Assembly (NCBI GenBank): GCA_039679975.1
Contig: JBDKTZ010000135.1
Coordinates: 11,488-75,487, forward strand
DNA length: 64,000 nucleotides
Direction: 5' to 3'
Origin: JBCFBK01 sp039679975
GTDB lineage: Bacteria > Bacteroidota > Bacteroidia > Bacteroidales > Prolixibacteraceae
The notes beneath the pieces were generated by a model. The model was not told where the DNA came from, did no database searches, and saw only the letters and a program-made list of their open reading frames with translations. Shown here piece by piece: positions 8,918 to 17,336 of this stretch (position 1 is the first letter of the stretch; every line of letters starts with the position of its first letter). Made by a program: the position numbers and the translations under genes.

Positions 8918-9169
8918 CTATAACTTCCCAACGTGAAGTTCAATGCTTGATTTCAGGTTTGCAGCCTTATTTTTGTGAATGACATTTTTCTTTGCCAGTT
9001 TGTCAATCATCGATGTAATCCGAGGCAATGCTGCAACAGCCTCTTCTTTATTGGTCGTAGCACGCAAATCCCTGACAGCATTACGCATCGTTTTTGCATA
9101 ATATTTATTGTCAATCCGTTTGCTTTCGTCTTGTCTTATTCTCTTTTTTGAAGATTGATGATTTGCCAT
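8918..9169 (-). CDS. rpsT: 30S ribosomal protein S20
   Basis: 83 aa, basic three-helix protein starting MANHQSSKKRIRQDESKR, the characteristic S20 start, with NKAANLKSSIELHV near the C-terminus. It binds 16S rRNA early in 30S assembly. It lies 28 bp downstream of tRNA-Glu on the same strand and shares its promoter by position; no separate promoter element was seen in the 28-bp gap. Confidence 0.96.
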   Translation of the reverse strand: MANHQSSKKRIRQDESKRIDNKYYAKTMRNAVRDLRATTNKEEAVAALPRITSMIDKLAKKNVIHKNKAANLKSSIELHVGKL

Positions 9170-9197
9170 TTTTTTATTCCCTCTAATATTTTTAAAG

Positions 9198-9269
9198 TAG
9201 CCCGTAGGGGATTCGAACCCCTGCTACAAGAATGAAAATCTTGCGTCCTAACCCCTAGACGAACGGGCC
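9198..9269 (-). tRNA. tRNA-Glu (anticodon UUC)
   Basis: 72-nt cloverleaf on the minus strand: acceptor GGCCCGT pairing with ACGGGCT (G-U at the first pair), anticodon stem CAAGA/TCTTG around loop TTTTCAT giving anticodon TTC, and T-arm GGGGTTCGAATCCCC. No CCA is encoded after the discriminator A. It is followed directly by rpsT. Confidence 0.96.
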
Positions 9270-9297
9270 ATCATTTCTTTCCCTGAATTTGGGACTG

Positions 9298-9328
9298 CAA
9301 AAATAAATCATTTTTTGAAGCCGCCAAA
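9298..9328 (-). promoter_or_regulatory. Promoter of tRNA-Glu-rpsT (Bacteroidota -33/-7 type)
   Basis: The minus strand reads TTTG, exactly 19 nt, then TATTTTTG (TAnnTTTG). This is the full consensus of the primary sigma factor of Bacteroidota, placed about 28 nt before the tRNA 5' end. Confidence 0.8.
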
Positions 9329-9501
9329 CCTTTTCAGGTTTTTTTTAAAATTTGAGTTCAGGCTGTTCAACTGATCATCGAATCTTGCTCAAACCCATTT
9401 TTTAATTCTGCTCTCCATACGAGTATATCCCATGGTCCGCTTTTTTTCGGCGATGCAAAGGAATGGAAGATTTTTGAAATTCCAAAAAAAAATAAAAAAA
9501 T

Positions 9502-10443
9502 TTATCGCCATTCGACAACGGTTCCCCTGTTTTTATCCATTAATTTCTGAGGCATGGAAGCCACGATCTCCCTCCAAAGCAGTTCGATCAGTTTATTCTT
9601 GGCAAAGTGTCTGGAATGGACCAGGCTTACTTCCCGAAGAGGTGTCATATCACTAAAGGAACGTACATGACTGGACCGGTACGACGACATTCCCAACCCG
9701 GCCAGTTCGGGAATCAGGGTTAACCCGCCTTCTTTGTCAATGATGTTCATGAGGGTTTCCAATGAACCTGCCTCAAAATGAAACGGCAGTTCTTCGGTCG
9801 ATGACCCCTTAAACGAGCAGAGATTAATTACCTGATGACGAAAACAATGGCCATCGCTCAGCAGCCAGATTTCCGGAACTGCAATATCCTTGACATGAAT
9901 TTCAGATTTGGCTGCCAACGTATGCTTCTCATGAATATAAAGCATCATCTCCTCATAAAAAATCGGCCTCTCCGTAATCCGGTCTTCTTTTAAAGGAGTC
10001 ACCAATATCCCTACATCCAAAAGATCCCGATTCAGCTGATCAATTATATTATCGGTTGTGAGTTCTTCAACCGTAATCAGGATATTCGGGTATTTCCGTT
10101 TATAGTTCCCGATAAAAAGAGGAAGCAAATAAGGAGCAAGCGTGGGGATGATCCCTATTTTTAGTTCTCCGGATATCAGATTTTTGTGATCCTTAACAAT
10201 ACCATTGATCTTTTCTGCATCCTGTAAAACGATTCGTGACTGTTCAATAATACGTTCTCCTACATCGGTGGGGATTAATGGCTGTTTGCTCCGATCAAAT
10301 ATAACGACTTCCAGATCTTCTTCAAGTTTTTTGATCTGCATGCTCAACGTAGGTTGAGTGATGAAGCAATGCTCGGCAGCTTTTCCAAAATGCCTGAAAG
10401 TATCAACGGCAACAATATATTCCAGTTGAGTTAGTGTGATCAT
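9502..10443 (-). CDS. oxyR: Peroxide-sensing LysR regulator OxyR
   Basis: 313 aa. The N-terminal winged helix-turn-helix is of LysR type (residues 1-60, FGKAAEHCFITQPTLSMQIKKLE) and the C-terminal part is the effector-binding fold. The redox pair is visible: C200 and C209 in GHCFRHQVINLC, matching C199/C208 of E. coli OxyR in position and context, which separates it from other LysR members. Oxidation by H2O2 forms the disulfide and activates catalase, peroxiredoxin and Dps genes in related species. None of these targets lies nearby. Gene ends 230 bp before the tRNA-Glu. Confidence 0.92.
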   Translation of the reverse strand: MITLTQLEYIVAVDTFRHFGKAAEHCFITQPTLSMQIKKLEEDLEVVIFDRSKQPLIPTDVGERIIEQSRIVLQDAEKINGIVKDHKNLISGELKIGIIPTLAPYLLPLFIGNYKRKYPNILITVEELTTDNIIDQLNRDLLDVGILVTPLKEDRITERPIFYEEMMLYIHEKHTLAAKSEIHVKDIAVPEIWLLSDGHCFRHQVINLCSFKGSSTEELPFHFEAGSLETLMNIIDKEGGLTLIPELAGLGMSSYRSSHVRSFSDMTPLREVSLVHSRHFAKNKLIELLWREIVASMPQKLMDKNRGTVVEWR

Positions 10444-10499
10444 GATTTTTTATTTAGTTCCGATAAAAATAGAAAAAATCTATCTTCCATTGAAGTACT

Positions 10500-11009
10500 T
10501 TATGAAAATAGTTGCTTTCGCAGCCATTCAAATAAACTAACTGCCAAAGCATGTGAAATATTCATTGATTTGCAGGCTCCGGTCATAGGAATATGAACCA
10601 CTTGCTCACACTTTTCCAGGATCGATACAGGCAATCCATGGATTTCACTCCCCATAAGAAATATAACTTTCTGCGGAAGTTCTGTTTGAAAAATATTCTC
10701 CGAACCGGTTGAAGTCTCAACAGCGCAGACAGAATAGCCTTCCGGAAGATGCTGAAAAAACCAATCGCCTGAAACCCGATGTACCCGAACATGATCATAA
10801 CTCAAGCCGGCGGTTTTTCTGATCTGGGATTCCCGTTTTCGATTTTCGTCATCGAGCAAAAACAGTTCTGTTCCACCGGCATTATCCAATACCCGGATTA
10901 AACTGCCAATGTTTTCCGGGTTTTTCATGTTCCAGGCAGCGACAATAGGTTTTGACGGAAGATCAGGATATGTTTCCGAACGAAAAAAAATGACTGAATT
11001 TGTTTCCAC
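10500..11009 (-). CDS. SpoU/TrmH-family RNA 2'-O-methyltransferase
   Basis: 169 aa from a GTG at 11009. The longer frame begins with TTG at 11051 but contains a TAnnTTTG promoter element (TAATTTTG, 11039-11046), so transcription probably starts inside it. SPOUT-fold motifs: NPENIGSLIRVLDNAGG (motif 1), VIFLMGSEIHGLP (motif 2) and IPMTGACKSMNISHALAVSL (motif 3, forming the trefoil knot that binds S-adenosylmethionine). It methylates a ribose of tRNA or rRNA; the exact site cannot be told. It lies 57 bp upstream of oxyR on the same strand. Confidence 0.88.
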   Translation of the reverse strand: METNSVIFFRSETYPDLPSKPIVAAWNMKNPENIGSLIRVLDNAGGTELFLLDDENRKRESQIRKTAGLSYDHVRVHRVSGDWFFQHLPEGYSVCAVETSTGSENIFQTELPQKVIFLMGSEIHGLPVSILEKCEQVVHIPMTGACKSMNISHALAVSLFEWLRKQLFS

Positions 11010-11038
11010 CGTGATAATTATTAATTTTCTTTGAAGTA

Positions 11039-11046
11039 CAAAATTA
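11039..11046 (-). promoter_or_regulatory. -7 promoter element of the SpoU methyltransferase gene
   Basis: TAATTTTG on the minus strand matches TAnnTTTG and lies 30 nt before the GTG start at 11009. No good -33 TTTG was seen. Confidence 0.5.
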
Positions 11047-11103
11047 AACAAAAGGCATTCGACTTTAAATACTGGATTTAAGATAACGCTAAAGACATTT
11101 AAT

Positions 11104-11889
11104 ATGAGACTGATGAGGATTTTTTTGATAGTGGCAGTATGCCTGCAATTGATTTCCTGTGGTCAATCGGAAAAGGAACTTGCAGCAGGGAAGCTGAAGC
11201 TGGCAGAATCATTCTATCAAAAGGGAGACACAGCCCGGGCACTTGCAGTTGTTGATTCTATCGCTCTTTTGTACCGGACATCAACGCAGGAAATCAGCGC
11301 TGCAGAACAGTTCAAAAAGAAAGTGTATGGAGATCTGCTGTACCGGAAACAAGATGAACTGGACACGCTGAAAAAGACGATCGCCGCCCTTGAGAAAAAC
11401 TTCAACATTGAAAAAACGGAAATGGACAGGTATGCCCGGTATGTTCATAAAAAGCAGGACCCTGAGCGCCGCTGGAACAAATCGTATATACAGGTTCATC
11501 TCGACGGAAAGGGAGAACTGGGCATCTCCAGTAACTATTATGGCGATACCTGGCTCGATCATACCGGGATCAGGGTATATGACGGCGACCTCCAGGCGAA
11601 AACAGATACTGTTGGCTTAGAAAATGTACTCAATCACCACAGCGATTTTCTGAATACCAAATGGGAAAAAATAACCTATATCAGGGGCGGCGGTAAAGAC
11701 GTCATCGATTTCATCGCACAGCATGCCGATCGTAAACTAAAAGCCGTATTCCTCGGAAAAAGATACTATTACATTATTCTTGAAGAGTACGACAAACAGG
11801 CGGTTATTGATGCGTTGAATCTTTCACGGGCGCTTAAACGAAAAGGCATTCTGGAAAAAGAGGTTCAGAAACTGCGGTCCAAATCCTGA
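11104..11889 (+). CDS. Lipoprotein of unknown function, coiled-coil/TPR-like
   Basis: 261 aa. A lipoprotein signal ends in LISC (Cys20). Residues ~21-60 look like one TPR-type helical pair (LAAGKLKLAESFYQKGDTARALAVVDSI), followed by a charged coiled coil to ~115, then a beta-rich domain (SYIQVHLDGKGELGISSNYYG). The last third ends in another helical segment. I recognise no named family; the C-terminal domain resembles proteins found only in Bacteroidota by general character. Divergent from the methyltransferase and convergent with ppk1, 5 bp apart. Confidence 0.75.
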   Translation: MRLMRIFLIVAVCLQLISCGQSEKELAAGKLKLAESFYQKGDTARALAVVDSIALLYRTSTQEISAAEQFKKKVYGDLLYRKQDELDTLKKTIAALEKNFNIEKTEMDRYARYVHKKQDPERRWNKSYIQVHLDGKGELGISSNYYGDTWLDHTGIRVYDGDLQAKTDTVGLENVLNHHSDFLNTKWEKITYIRGGGKDVIDFIAQHADRKLKAVFLGKRYYYIILEEYDKQAVIDALNLSRALKRKGILEKEVQKLRSKS

Positions 11890-11894
11890 ACCAA

Positions 11895-14297
11895 CTACCT
11901 TATCTTTTCTATTTTTTCAGGCGGCTGAGCCAATATCGCTTCTTTCCCGTTAATCACGATCGGCCTTTTTAACAGGCGCGGGTTTTCTGAGAGGATAGCG
12001 ATCCATTGGTCCTGACTCAACTTCTGCCCCTTGTACCGTTCTTTATAAAGCGAATCATTTGTCCTGACCAGATCAAAAGCTGAAAAGCCTGATTTTTCCA
12101 GGATCATCCTGATTTCCTCTTCGGTAATTCCATCTTTCATGTAGTTTCTGACCTCAACATGATATCCGTTTTCTTCAAGATACTGCAATCCGGCCCTGCT
12201 TTGGGTACAGCGTGGGTTATGATAGATCTCCATGACAATCTGATGTTTTTCACGAATAAACCGGTAGTAATCTTCCTGCGCGCGAAAACGGCCTTCCGCT
12301 TCCTGCCTGTGATAGGTATTCGAAAGCTCGTTGTCCAGAATACGTGACTTGGTATTATCTTTCAACTGCACCTTGAGCATTTCTTTCAGTTCCTTTTTGA
12401 TCTCTTCGCTGTAAACCGGACAAGCCACTTCGATCCTTCGGTTGAGGTTTCGCGGCATCCAGTCGGCCGAAGAAATGAATAACTTTTCATCCCCCCCGTT
12501 TCCAAAAAGGAAAATACGCGCATGTTCCAGGTATTTGTCGACAATGCTGATCGCTTCGATATTCTCTGCTATTTCTTTGCGTTCGGTGAGCATCCCGAAA
12601 ATGCCGCGTACAATCAATTTAACTTTTACCCCTGCCCGGGCAGCTTCATAAATTTTGTCCATCATACCGGGGTCAATCAGGCTGTTCATTTTTAATACCA
12701 TGTAACCCCGCCGCCCTGCCTGAGTCTTTTCGATCTCTTTGTCAATCATCCCATAGAAAAAATTCCTCATTTCCATCGGGCTCAAAATAAGATGCTTAAA
12801 CGACGGTATATGATAGGGTTGTTTAAAGAAATCGAAAAGTAAGGCGACTTCATCTGCAATACGGGGATCAGCAGTAAGCAGACCGTCATCGGCATATATC
12901 CTGGCTGTCGATTCGTTAAAGTTACCTGTTCCCACATAGGCATAATTCCTCAGTATCCCCTTCTCCTTTCTCCTGATCCAGGTCACCTTCGCGTGAACTT
13001 TCATCCCGGGCAAGCCATTGATCACGAGTGCGCCTTCTTCCTGGAGTTTATTTGACCAGTATATGTTTGCCTCCTCATCGAAACGGGCCTGAAGCTCAAT
13101 GACTACGGTTACCTTTTTCCCGTTACGTATGGCATTTAGCAATGCATTGACTACCCGTGAATTATCGGCGACACGGTAAATGGTAATGCCTATTTCCTTC
13201 ACTTTCGGATCGATTGCGGCTTCGCGCAAAAGGTCTATAAAATGAATAAAGCTTTGATAGGGATAGTGCAGCATGATATCTTTCTTGCGAAGTTTTTTCA
13301 GAATGCTTTCATGCGGATGTAAATCCCTGTGCCGAACGGGTGTCAGTCGTTTATAATAATGATGGGGTTCTCCGATTTCAGGGAAACTCATCAGGTCCTT
13401 GTCATTATGATATCTTCCCCCGGGAACTGTATTTTCCTGATCCAGTTTCATTTTCCGGACAATAAACAATAACAGGTCATCAGGAATTTCCTTGTCATAA
13501 ATCAATCTGACAGGAGTGCCGATTTTTCTCTTTTTCAGACTCAGCTCCATTTTTTCAATAAAACTCTTCGAAATATCGTCGTCCAGATCAAGCTCTGCAT
13601 CACGGGTTACCTTAATCGTATAGGCCTGGAACAATTCAAAATTGAACAGTGAAAAGATATCCGTCATGCAATACCTGATGATATCATCAAGCATGATGAC
13701 GAACTTCTTACCTTTTTGTTCGGGCAATACCAGGTAACGGGACAACGACAAAGAAGGAACCCTGACCAACGCATAGGCGAACTTCTCAGGCTTTTTCCTT
13801 TTAGACATTTTAATGGCCAGATAAACTGAGCGGTCGCGCAAATAGGGGAATTTATTCTTTTTACTCAGCATGATAGGCACCAGGTTCGGTAAAACCTTTT
13901 CATGGAAATACCGTTTCACAAAAATTCCCTGTTCGCTCGAAAGCCTGTTCTCATTGATCATGAAAATATTCTGTTCGGCCATTTCCTGCAGGATCTTTTT
14001 ATAGATATCCTGAGAACGTTGCTGATGATGCAGTACAATTTCCTGAATTTTATCATAAAGTTCGTCAGGAGTATAATCGCCGAGGATATTATCAGACTCG
14101 TCACTTTCAAAGTCAAGCATCCGCCGTACCGAAGCAACCCTTACTCTGAAAAATTCATCGAGGTTATTTGAAAAGATCCCAATGAAACGCAACCGTTCAA
14201 ACAGGGGTACGTTAGGATCCTCCGCTTCCTGCAGAACTCTGGCATTAAACGAAAGCCAGCTGATCTCCCGGTTAATATACTTAGACTTTTTCCCCAT
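11895..14297 (-). CDS. ppk1: Polyphosphate kinase 1 fused to a C-terminal ArsC-like domain
   Basis: 800 aa from the ATG at 14297, 10 bp after the prfB stop; a TTG 33 bp upstream is in frame but inside prfB. Residues 1-688 are a complete PPK1: N-terminal YINREISWLSFNARVLQEA, the autophosphorylated histidine H435 in GMKVHAKV, and H592 in YLEHARIF, both at exactly the E. coli positions. E. coli PPK1 is 688 aa; here residue 689 is a Met opening a full 112-aa ArsC/YfgD-type thioredoxin fold: HNPRCTQSR with catalytic C697, and KRPIVINGK with R778. The frame is continuous with no linker. PPK1 makes long-chain polyphosphate from ATP; ArsC-like proteins are glutaredoxin-coupled reductases or Spx-like regulators. 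What the pairing does is unknown. A lost stop codon or assembly error is the trivial alternative. Confidence 0.9.
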   Translation of the reverse strand: MGKKSKYINREISWLSFNARVLQEAEDPNVPLFERLRFIGIFSNNLDEFFRVRVASVRRMLDFESDESDNILGDYTPDELYDKIQEIVLHHQQRSQDIYKKILQEMAEQNIFMINENRLSSEQGIFVKRYFHEKVLPNLVPIMLSKKNKFPYLRDRSVYLAIKMSKRKKPEKFAYALVRVPSLSLSRYLVLPEQKGKKFVIMLDDIIRYCMTDIFSLFNFELFQAYTIKVTRDAELDLDDDISKSFIEKMELSLKKRKIGTPVRLIYDKEIPDDLLLFIVRKMKLDQENTVPGGRYHNDKDLMSFPEIGEPHHYYKRLTPVRHRDLHPHESILKKLRKKDIMLHYPYQSFIHFIDLLREAAIDPKVKEIGITIYRVADNSRVVNALLNAIRNGKKVTVVIELQARFDEEANIYWSNKLQEEGALVINGLPGMKVHAKVTWIRRKEKGILRNYAYVGTGNFNESTARIYADDGLLTADPRIADEVALLFDFFKQPYHIPSFKHLILSPMEMRNFFYGMIDKEIEKTQAGRRGYMVLKMNSLIDPGMMDKIYEAARAGVKVKLIVRGIFGMLTERKEIAENIEAISIVDKYLEHARIFLFGNGGDEKLFISSADWMPRNLNRRIEVACPVYSEEIKKELKEMLKVQLKDNTKSRILDNELSNTYHRQEAEGRFRAQEDYYRFIREKHQIVMEIYHNPRCTQSRAGLQYLEENGYHVEVRNYMKDGITEEEIRMILEKSGFSAFDLVRTNDSLYKERYKGQKLSQDQWIAILSENPRLLKRPIVINGKEAILAQPPEKIEKIR

Positions 14298-14307
14298 GGC
14301 GGGTTTA

Positions 14308-15406
14308 TTACTGTTTCTCTTCTCCTCCAAACTCCATCAGGTAAGCTTTAATGAATCCGTCAATCTCACCGTCAAGCACCGCCTGTACATTTCCCGTTTC
14401 ATAGCCCGTCCTCACATCCTTAACCATCCGGTATGGCTGAAGCACGTACGAACGGATCTGGGAACCCCATTCAATCTTTTTCTTTTGTGATTCAATTTGC
14501 TGCACGGCTTCCCTGCGTTTACGCAATTCGAGTTCATACAACTGCGACTTCAGCAGTCGCAAGGCATTCTCTTTATTACCGAGTTGCGACCGGCTTTCGG
14601 TATTCTCAATGGTGATGCCTGTAGGGGCATGTTTGAGGCGAACACCTGTCTCCACTTTATTGACATTCTGCCCTCCGGCACCGCCCGAACGGAATGTGTC
14701 CCAGCTGATGTCTGCAGGGTTGATTTCAATTTCAATCGTATCGTCAACCAAAGGGGCCACAAATACGGAAGTAAAAGAAGTCATCCGTTTATTTTGCGCA
14801 TTGAAAGGAGATAAGCGAACCAGACGGTGTACCCCGTTTTCGCTCTTCAGGTACCCATAGGCAAACTCGCCTTCAAATTCGATCGTGCAGCTCTTCACTC
14901 CCACCTCATCGCCAGGATTAAACTCCGACACCTTGATCTGGTAACCGTTCTTTTCGCCCCAGCGCATGTACATCCTCATCAGCATGTCGGCCCAATCATT
15001 GCTCTCGGTACCTCCGGCACCCGCATTGATTTTCAAGACCGCACCCAATTTGTCTTCCTCCTGCCGAAGCATATTTTTAGCTTCGAGCTGTTCGATCAGC
15101 GCCAGTGTTTGATTGAAATGATCTGTTATTTCCTGGTCAGAAGCTTCCTCCGCTTCGTAAAAATCATACAAAACAACTAGGTCTTCCAGGCTCCGGTTGA
15201 TTTCTTCCCACCCACTGGTCCACGCCTTCACGGAACGGATCTTCTTCATCTGATCTTCAGCGTCCTTGGGATGAGTCCAAAAATCCGGATCCTGTGCTTT
15301 TAATTCCTCTTCCTTTAACTGTATTAATTTGGCATCGTAGTCAAAGATGCCTCCTCAGCGCATCCCGGCGCTCAGCAAGCTCTTTAAGCTGCTCCTTTAA
15401 AATCAT
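14308..15406 (-). CDS. prfB: Peptide chain release factor 2, with programmed +1 frameshift
   Basis: 365 aa made from two frames. The first 21 codons start at the ATG at 15404-15406 and end in CTT TGA C; skipping one T at 15343 enters the main frame from 15342 to 14308. The main frame holds the stop-codon reading loop (VRLSPFNAQNK, SPF tripeptide) and GGQ at residues 244-246, which triggers peptidyl-tRNA hydrolysis. RF2 reads UAA and UGA, so low RF2 promotes its own frameshift at the UGA. ppk1 follows 10 bp downstream, so the two are probably one transcript. Confidence 0.95.
15340..15355 (-). promoter_or_regulatory. prfB: RF2 autoregulatory +1 frameshift site
   Basis: The minus strand reads AGGAGGCATCTTTGAC: a Shine-Dalgarno-like AGGAGG, 3-nt spacer, slippery CTT, in-frame TGA and a C. 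This matches the E. coli element (AGGGGGTATCTTTGAC) in layout and spacing; the frameshift falls at codon 22 instead of 26. Confidence 0.95.
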
Positions 15407-15483
15407 AATTCTTTATTTTTTAGTTTAAAAGCAAAAGTAGGAAAACAAAGGCGATAATTCAACCGCCCGCTTCTATAATGATA

Positions 15484-15511
15484 TAAAAAGAGCGGGGTAG
15501 TCCGCTTTTAT
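15484..15511 (-). terminator. Possible terminator after the 15.5-kb lipoprotein gene
   Basis: On the minus strand AAAAGCGG, a 6-nt loop, CCGCTCTTTTT: a short GC stem with flanking A and T runs, 20 bp after the lipoprotein stop and before prfB. Confidence 0.5.
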
Positions 15512-15531
15512 GATTAGCAGATCAGGTTGCA

Positions 15532-16248
15532 TCAGTTCGCTCCGCCCCAAACTACAGTTGCGGTTGCAATCGATTTTGCCTGGACGTTCATGCTGACGGC
15601 AACAGATTCATACATAAAAGCGCTGACAATAACTGTATAGGTCACGCCATCATCGGGCGCATCATACCAGATAGTTGTATTTTCCGCAATTTCGTGACTG
15701 ACCTTGGATCCTGCAAGGTTCGTGCTGATATAAACAAGCTTGCCGGCCGGATCTTTCAGGGAAACGACAATATAATCGGCATCTTTCACCACATCCCACT
15801 CTATTTTGATCCTTGAATTGGTCACGTCATATTCGCACCCGGTGATCTTAGCCGGGAACAGCACACCATCAGTAAGCTTATCCACATCGGTATCTTCTTC
15901 GGCTGTAATGAATTTAAAAGAGAAACTGTAATTTCCCTGATCTGGAAGGGCCGCTGTAAATTCGTCTTCTGCGGTTTCATAATAATAATCGTACGTACTC
16001 CCATTATAAGAAGCAAGATCAGTTACCACGTTTGCCGGGGAAGTTGCGGTTACTTTCGAAAAGTCCTTGTTTCCAAACGCGTGAAGCGCCAGACCATATA
16101 AAGTATCGGCCTCTGTTCCTGCCCCGATTATTTTCGAAATAATGAAGGCATCACCGTTTGCATCAGCAACAAAGTCGTCTTCTGCACATGAAATGGCGAG
16201 ATTGGCCATGGCTAATGCAATCATTAAATTTGCTATCGTCTTTCTCAT
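15532..16248 (-). CDS. Lipoprotein with fibronectin-III-like domain, tandem paralog A
   Basis: 238 aa. A lipoprotein signal ends in LAISC (Cys21), so the mature protein is a lipid-anchored envelope protein. The mature part begins DANGDAFIISKI and ends SIATATVVWGGAN. The second half has the spacing of a fibronectin-III-like beta sandwich (RIKIEWDVVKDADYIVVSLKD ... VTYTVIVSAF). No named family recognised. The next gene upstream is a clear paralog with the same start, the DEFTAALP/DEFASTLP segment and the same TATVVWG end, so a tandem duplication happened. Surface exposure or ligand binding is inference only. Confidence 0.75.
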   Translation of the reverse strand: MRKTIANLMIALAMANLAISCAEDDFVADANGDAFIISKIIGAGTEADTLYGLALHAFGNKDFSKVTATSPANVVTDLASYNGSTYDYYYETAEDEFTAALPDQGNYSFSFKFITAEEDTDVDKLTDGVLFPAKITGCEYDVTNSRIKIEWDVVKDADYIVVSLKDPAGKLVYISTNLAGSKVSHEIAENTTIWYDAPDDGVTYTVIVSAFMYESVAVSMNVQAKSIATATVVWGGAN

Positions 16249-16290
16249 TTGTGTTGAATTAGTACTTCATTCCATCACTTGCCCTAATCG

Positions 16291-16324
16291 AAAAGAGCAG
16301 ACTACAAAGATAATCTGCTCTTTT
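16291..16324 (-). terminator. Terminator hairpin with promoter element in its loop
   Basis: An 11-bp perfect stem AAAAGAGCAGA/TCTGCTCTTTT encloses a 12-nt loop. On the minus strand the loop reads TATCTTTG (16305-16312), a TAnnTTTG -7 element for the downstream paralog A. The hairpin follows the stop of the upstream (broken) paralog by 24 bp. Confidence 0.7.
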
Positions 16325-16347
16325 CAATATCTGAGAAAACTGAAGGT

Positions 16348-17072
16348 TTATTCCACGCCCCACACAACAGTGGCGGTACCGGTAGAAACCGCCTGCAGTC
16401 CGCCTGAACTGTCGGCCAGCAAGGCTATGACTTCAACGATATAAGAAGTTCCGTTAGTCATTGTATAGCCAGACTTCCAGCTTCCCGAGCTTTGCGAGAT
16501 CGTATAGTCTGTGTCATCGCCTTGAAGGTATCCTGAATTATTGACCAGGTTGCTGAATATGACGTCTCCGTCCGTTTCTGTAAGCCTGATATAGATCGCC
16601 TGAGCGTCATCCACTTCTTCCCATTTCAGTTCGATCTTGTTACTGCCAAAATCGGCTTTTGTAATTTCTGCCGGGAGTAATTTTTTATCGCTCAATGCTT
16701 CCGCAGCCGAATAGCTTTCTCCTGTTGCAAAAGTAAATAAGAAGCTATAAGTGCCTTTTTCGGGCAGAGTAGATGCAAATTCGTCTTCATCTGTTTCCCA
16801 AGAGAACGCGTAAGCATAATCAGGGTTCTTCTCCAGGTTATAATTTTTAGTACCCGCAGTCACTTTAATTGATGAAAGAGTACCGTAAACGGCCCAACCA
16901 TCAATATGCAATCCATAAACGACAGCTGGTTGCCCACCTTCCTCTCCTGCAGGGATCCTTTAGAAATGATGTAAGCGTCACCTCCTCCCTGCGGTTCAGG
17001 GTCATCGTCATTACAGGCAACAAAACCGGCAACAAAAACAAGCAACAATGCTTTTAATAAAGTCTTTCTCAT
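16348..17072 (-). pseudogene. Lipoprotein paralog B, broken by a frameshift
   Basis: Starting at 17072 the frame gives a lipoprotein signal (FVAGFVAC) and DAYIISKG, then leaves the family and stops at 16860. The rest (VVYGLHIDGW... to TATVVWGVE, ending 16348) lies in another frame. Restoring one C in the CCC run at 16952-16954 joins the frames as ISKGSPAGEEGGQPAVVYG, which aligns with ISKIIGAGTEADTLYG of paralog A. So it is a one-base deletion in a short C-run: a recent pseudogene, phase-variable gene or sequencing error. Predicted restored length about 241 aa with the same FN3-like second half (KIELKWEEVDDAQAIYIRL). Confidence 0.85.
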
Positions 17073-17285
17073 AGCTTTTCTGTTATTATAAATTAACTCT
17101 AAATAATTGATAGATGCATACCGGCCAAAAAGGTTGCGGCATTTTAATAATTTTCAGGATCATTTTCCCTAACTTTCTATCGAACAGATCACGCAAAATC
17201 GCCTTTTTTCTTGTAAAGGAAAGAAATTAGCGTAAAAAACAAGCATATTTTAGGAAAAAATAAATAGCGGGGTTATAAAAAAGCA

Positions 17286-17293
17286 TATCTTTG
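17286..17293 (+). promoter_or_regulatory. -7 promoter element of rpsP
   Basis: TATCTTTG (TAnnTTTG) 44 nt before the rpsP ATG. No clear -33 TTTG at 19 nt upstream. The remaining 17073-17285 region is AT-rich without genes. Confidence 0.6.
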
Positions 17294-17336
17294 CCGCACA
17301 TTTTAATGAAGCATTTATCAATTAAATTTTATTTCA

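Noticed and set aside
14308..15406. prfB looks like two broken frames (stop TGA at codon 22)
   Set aside because: The sequence AGGAGG-N3-CTTTGAC is the programmed +1 frameshift site of RF2 and the joined protein has the normal 365 aa.
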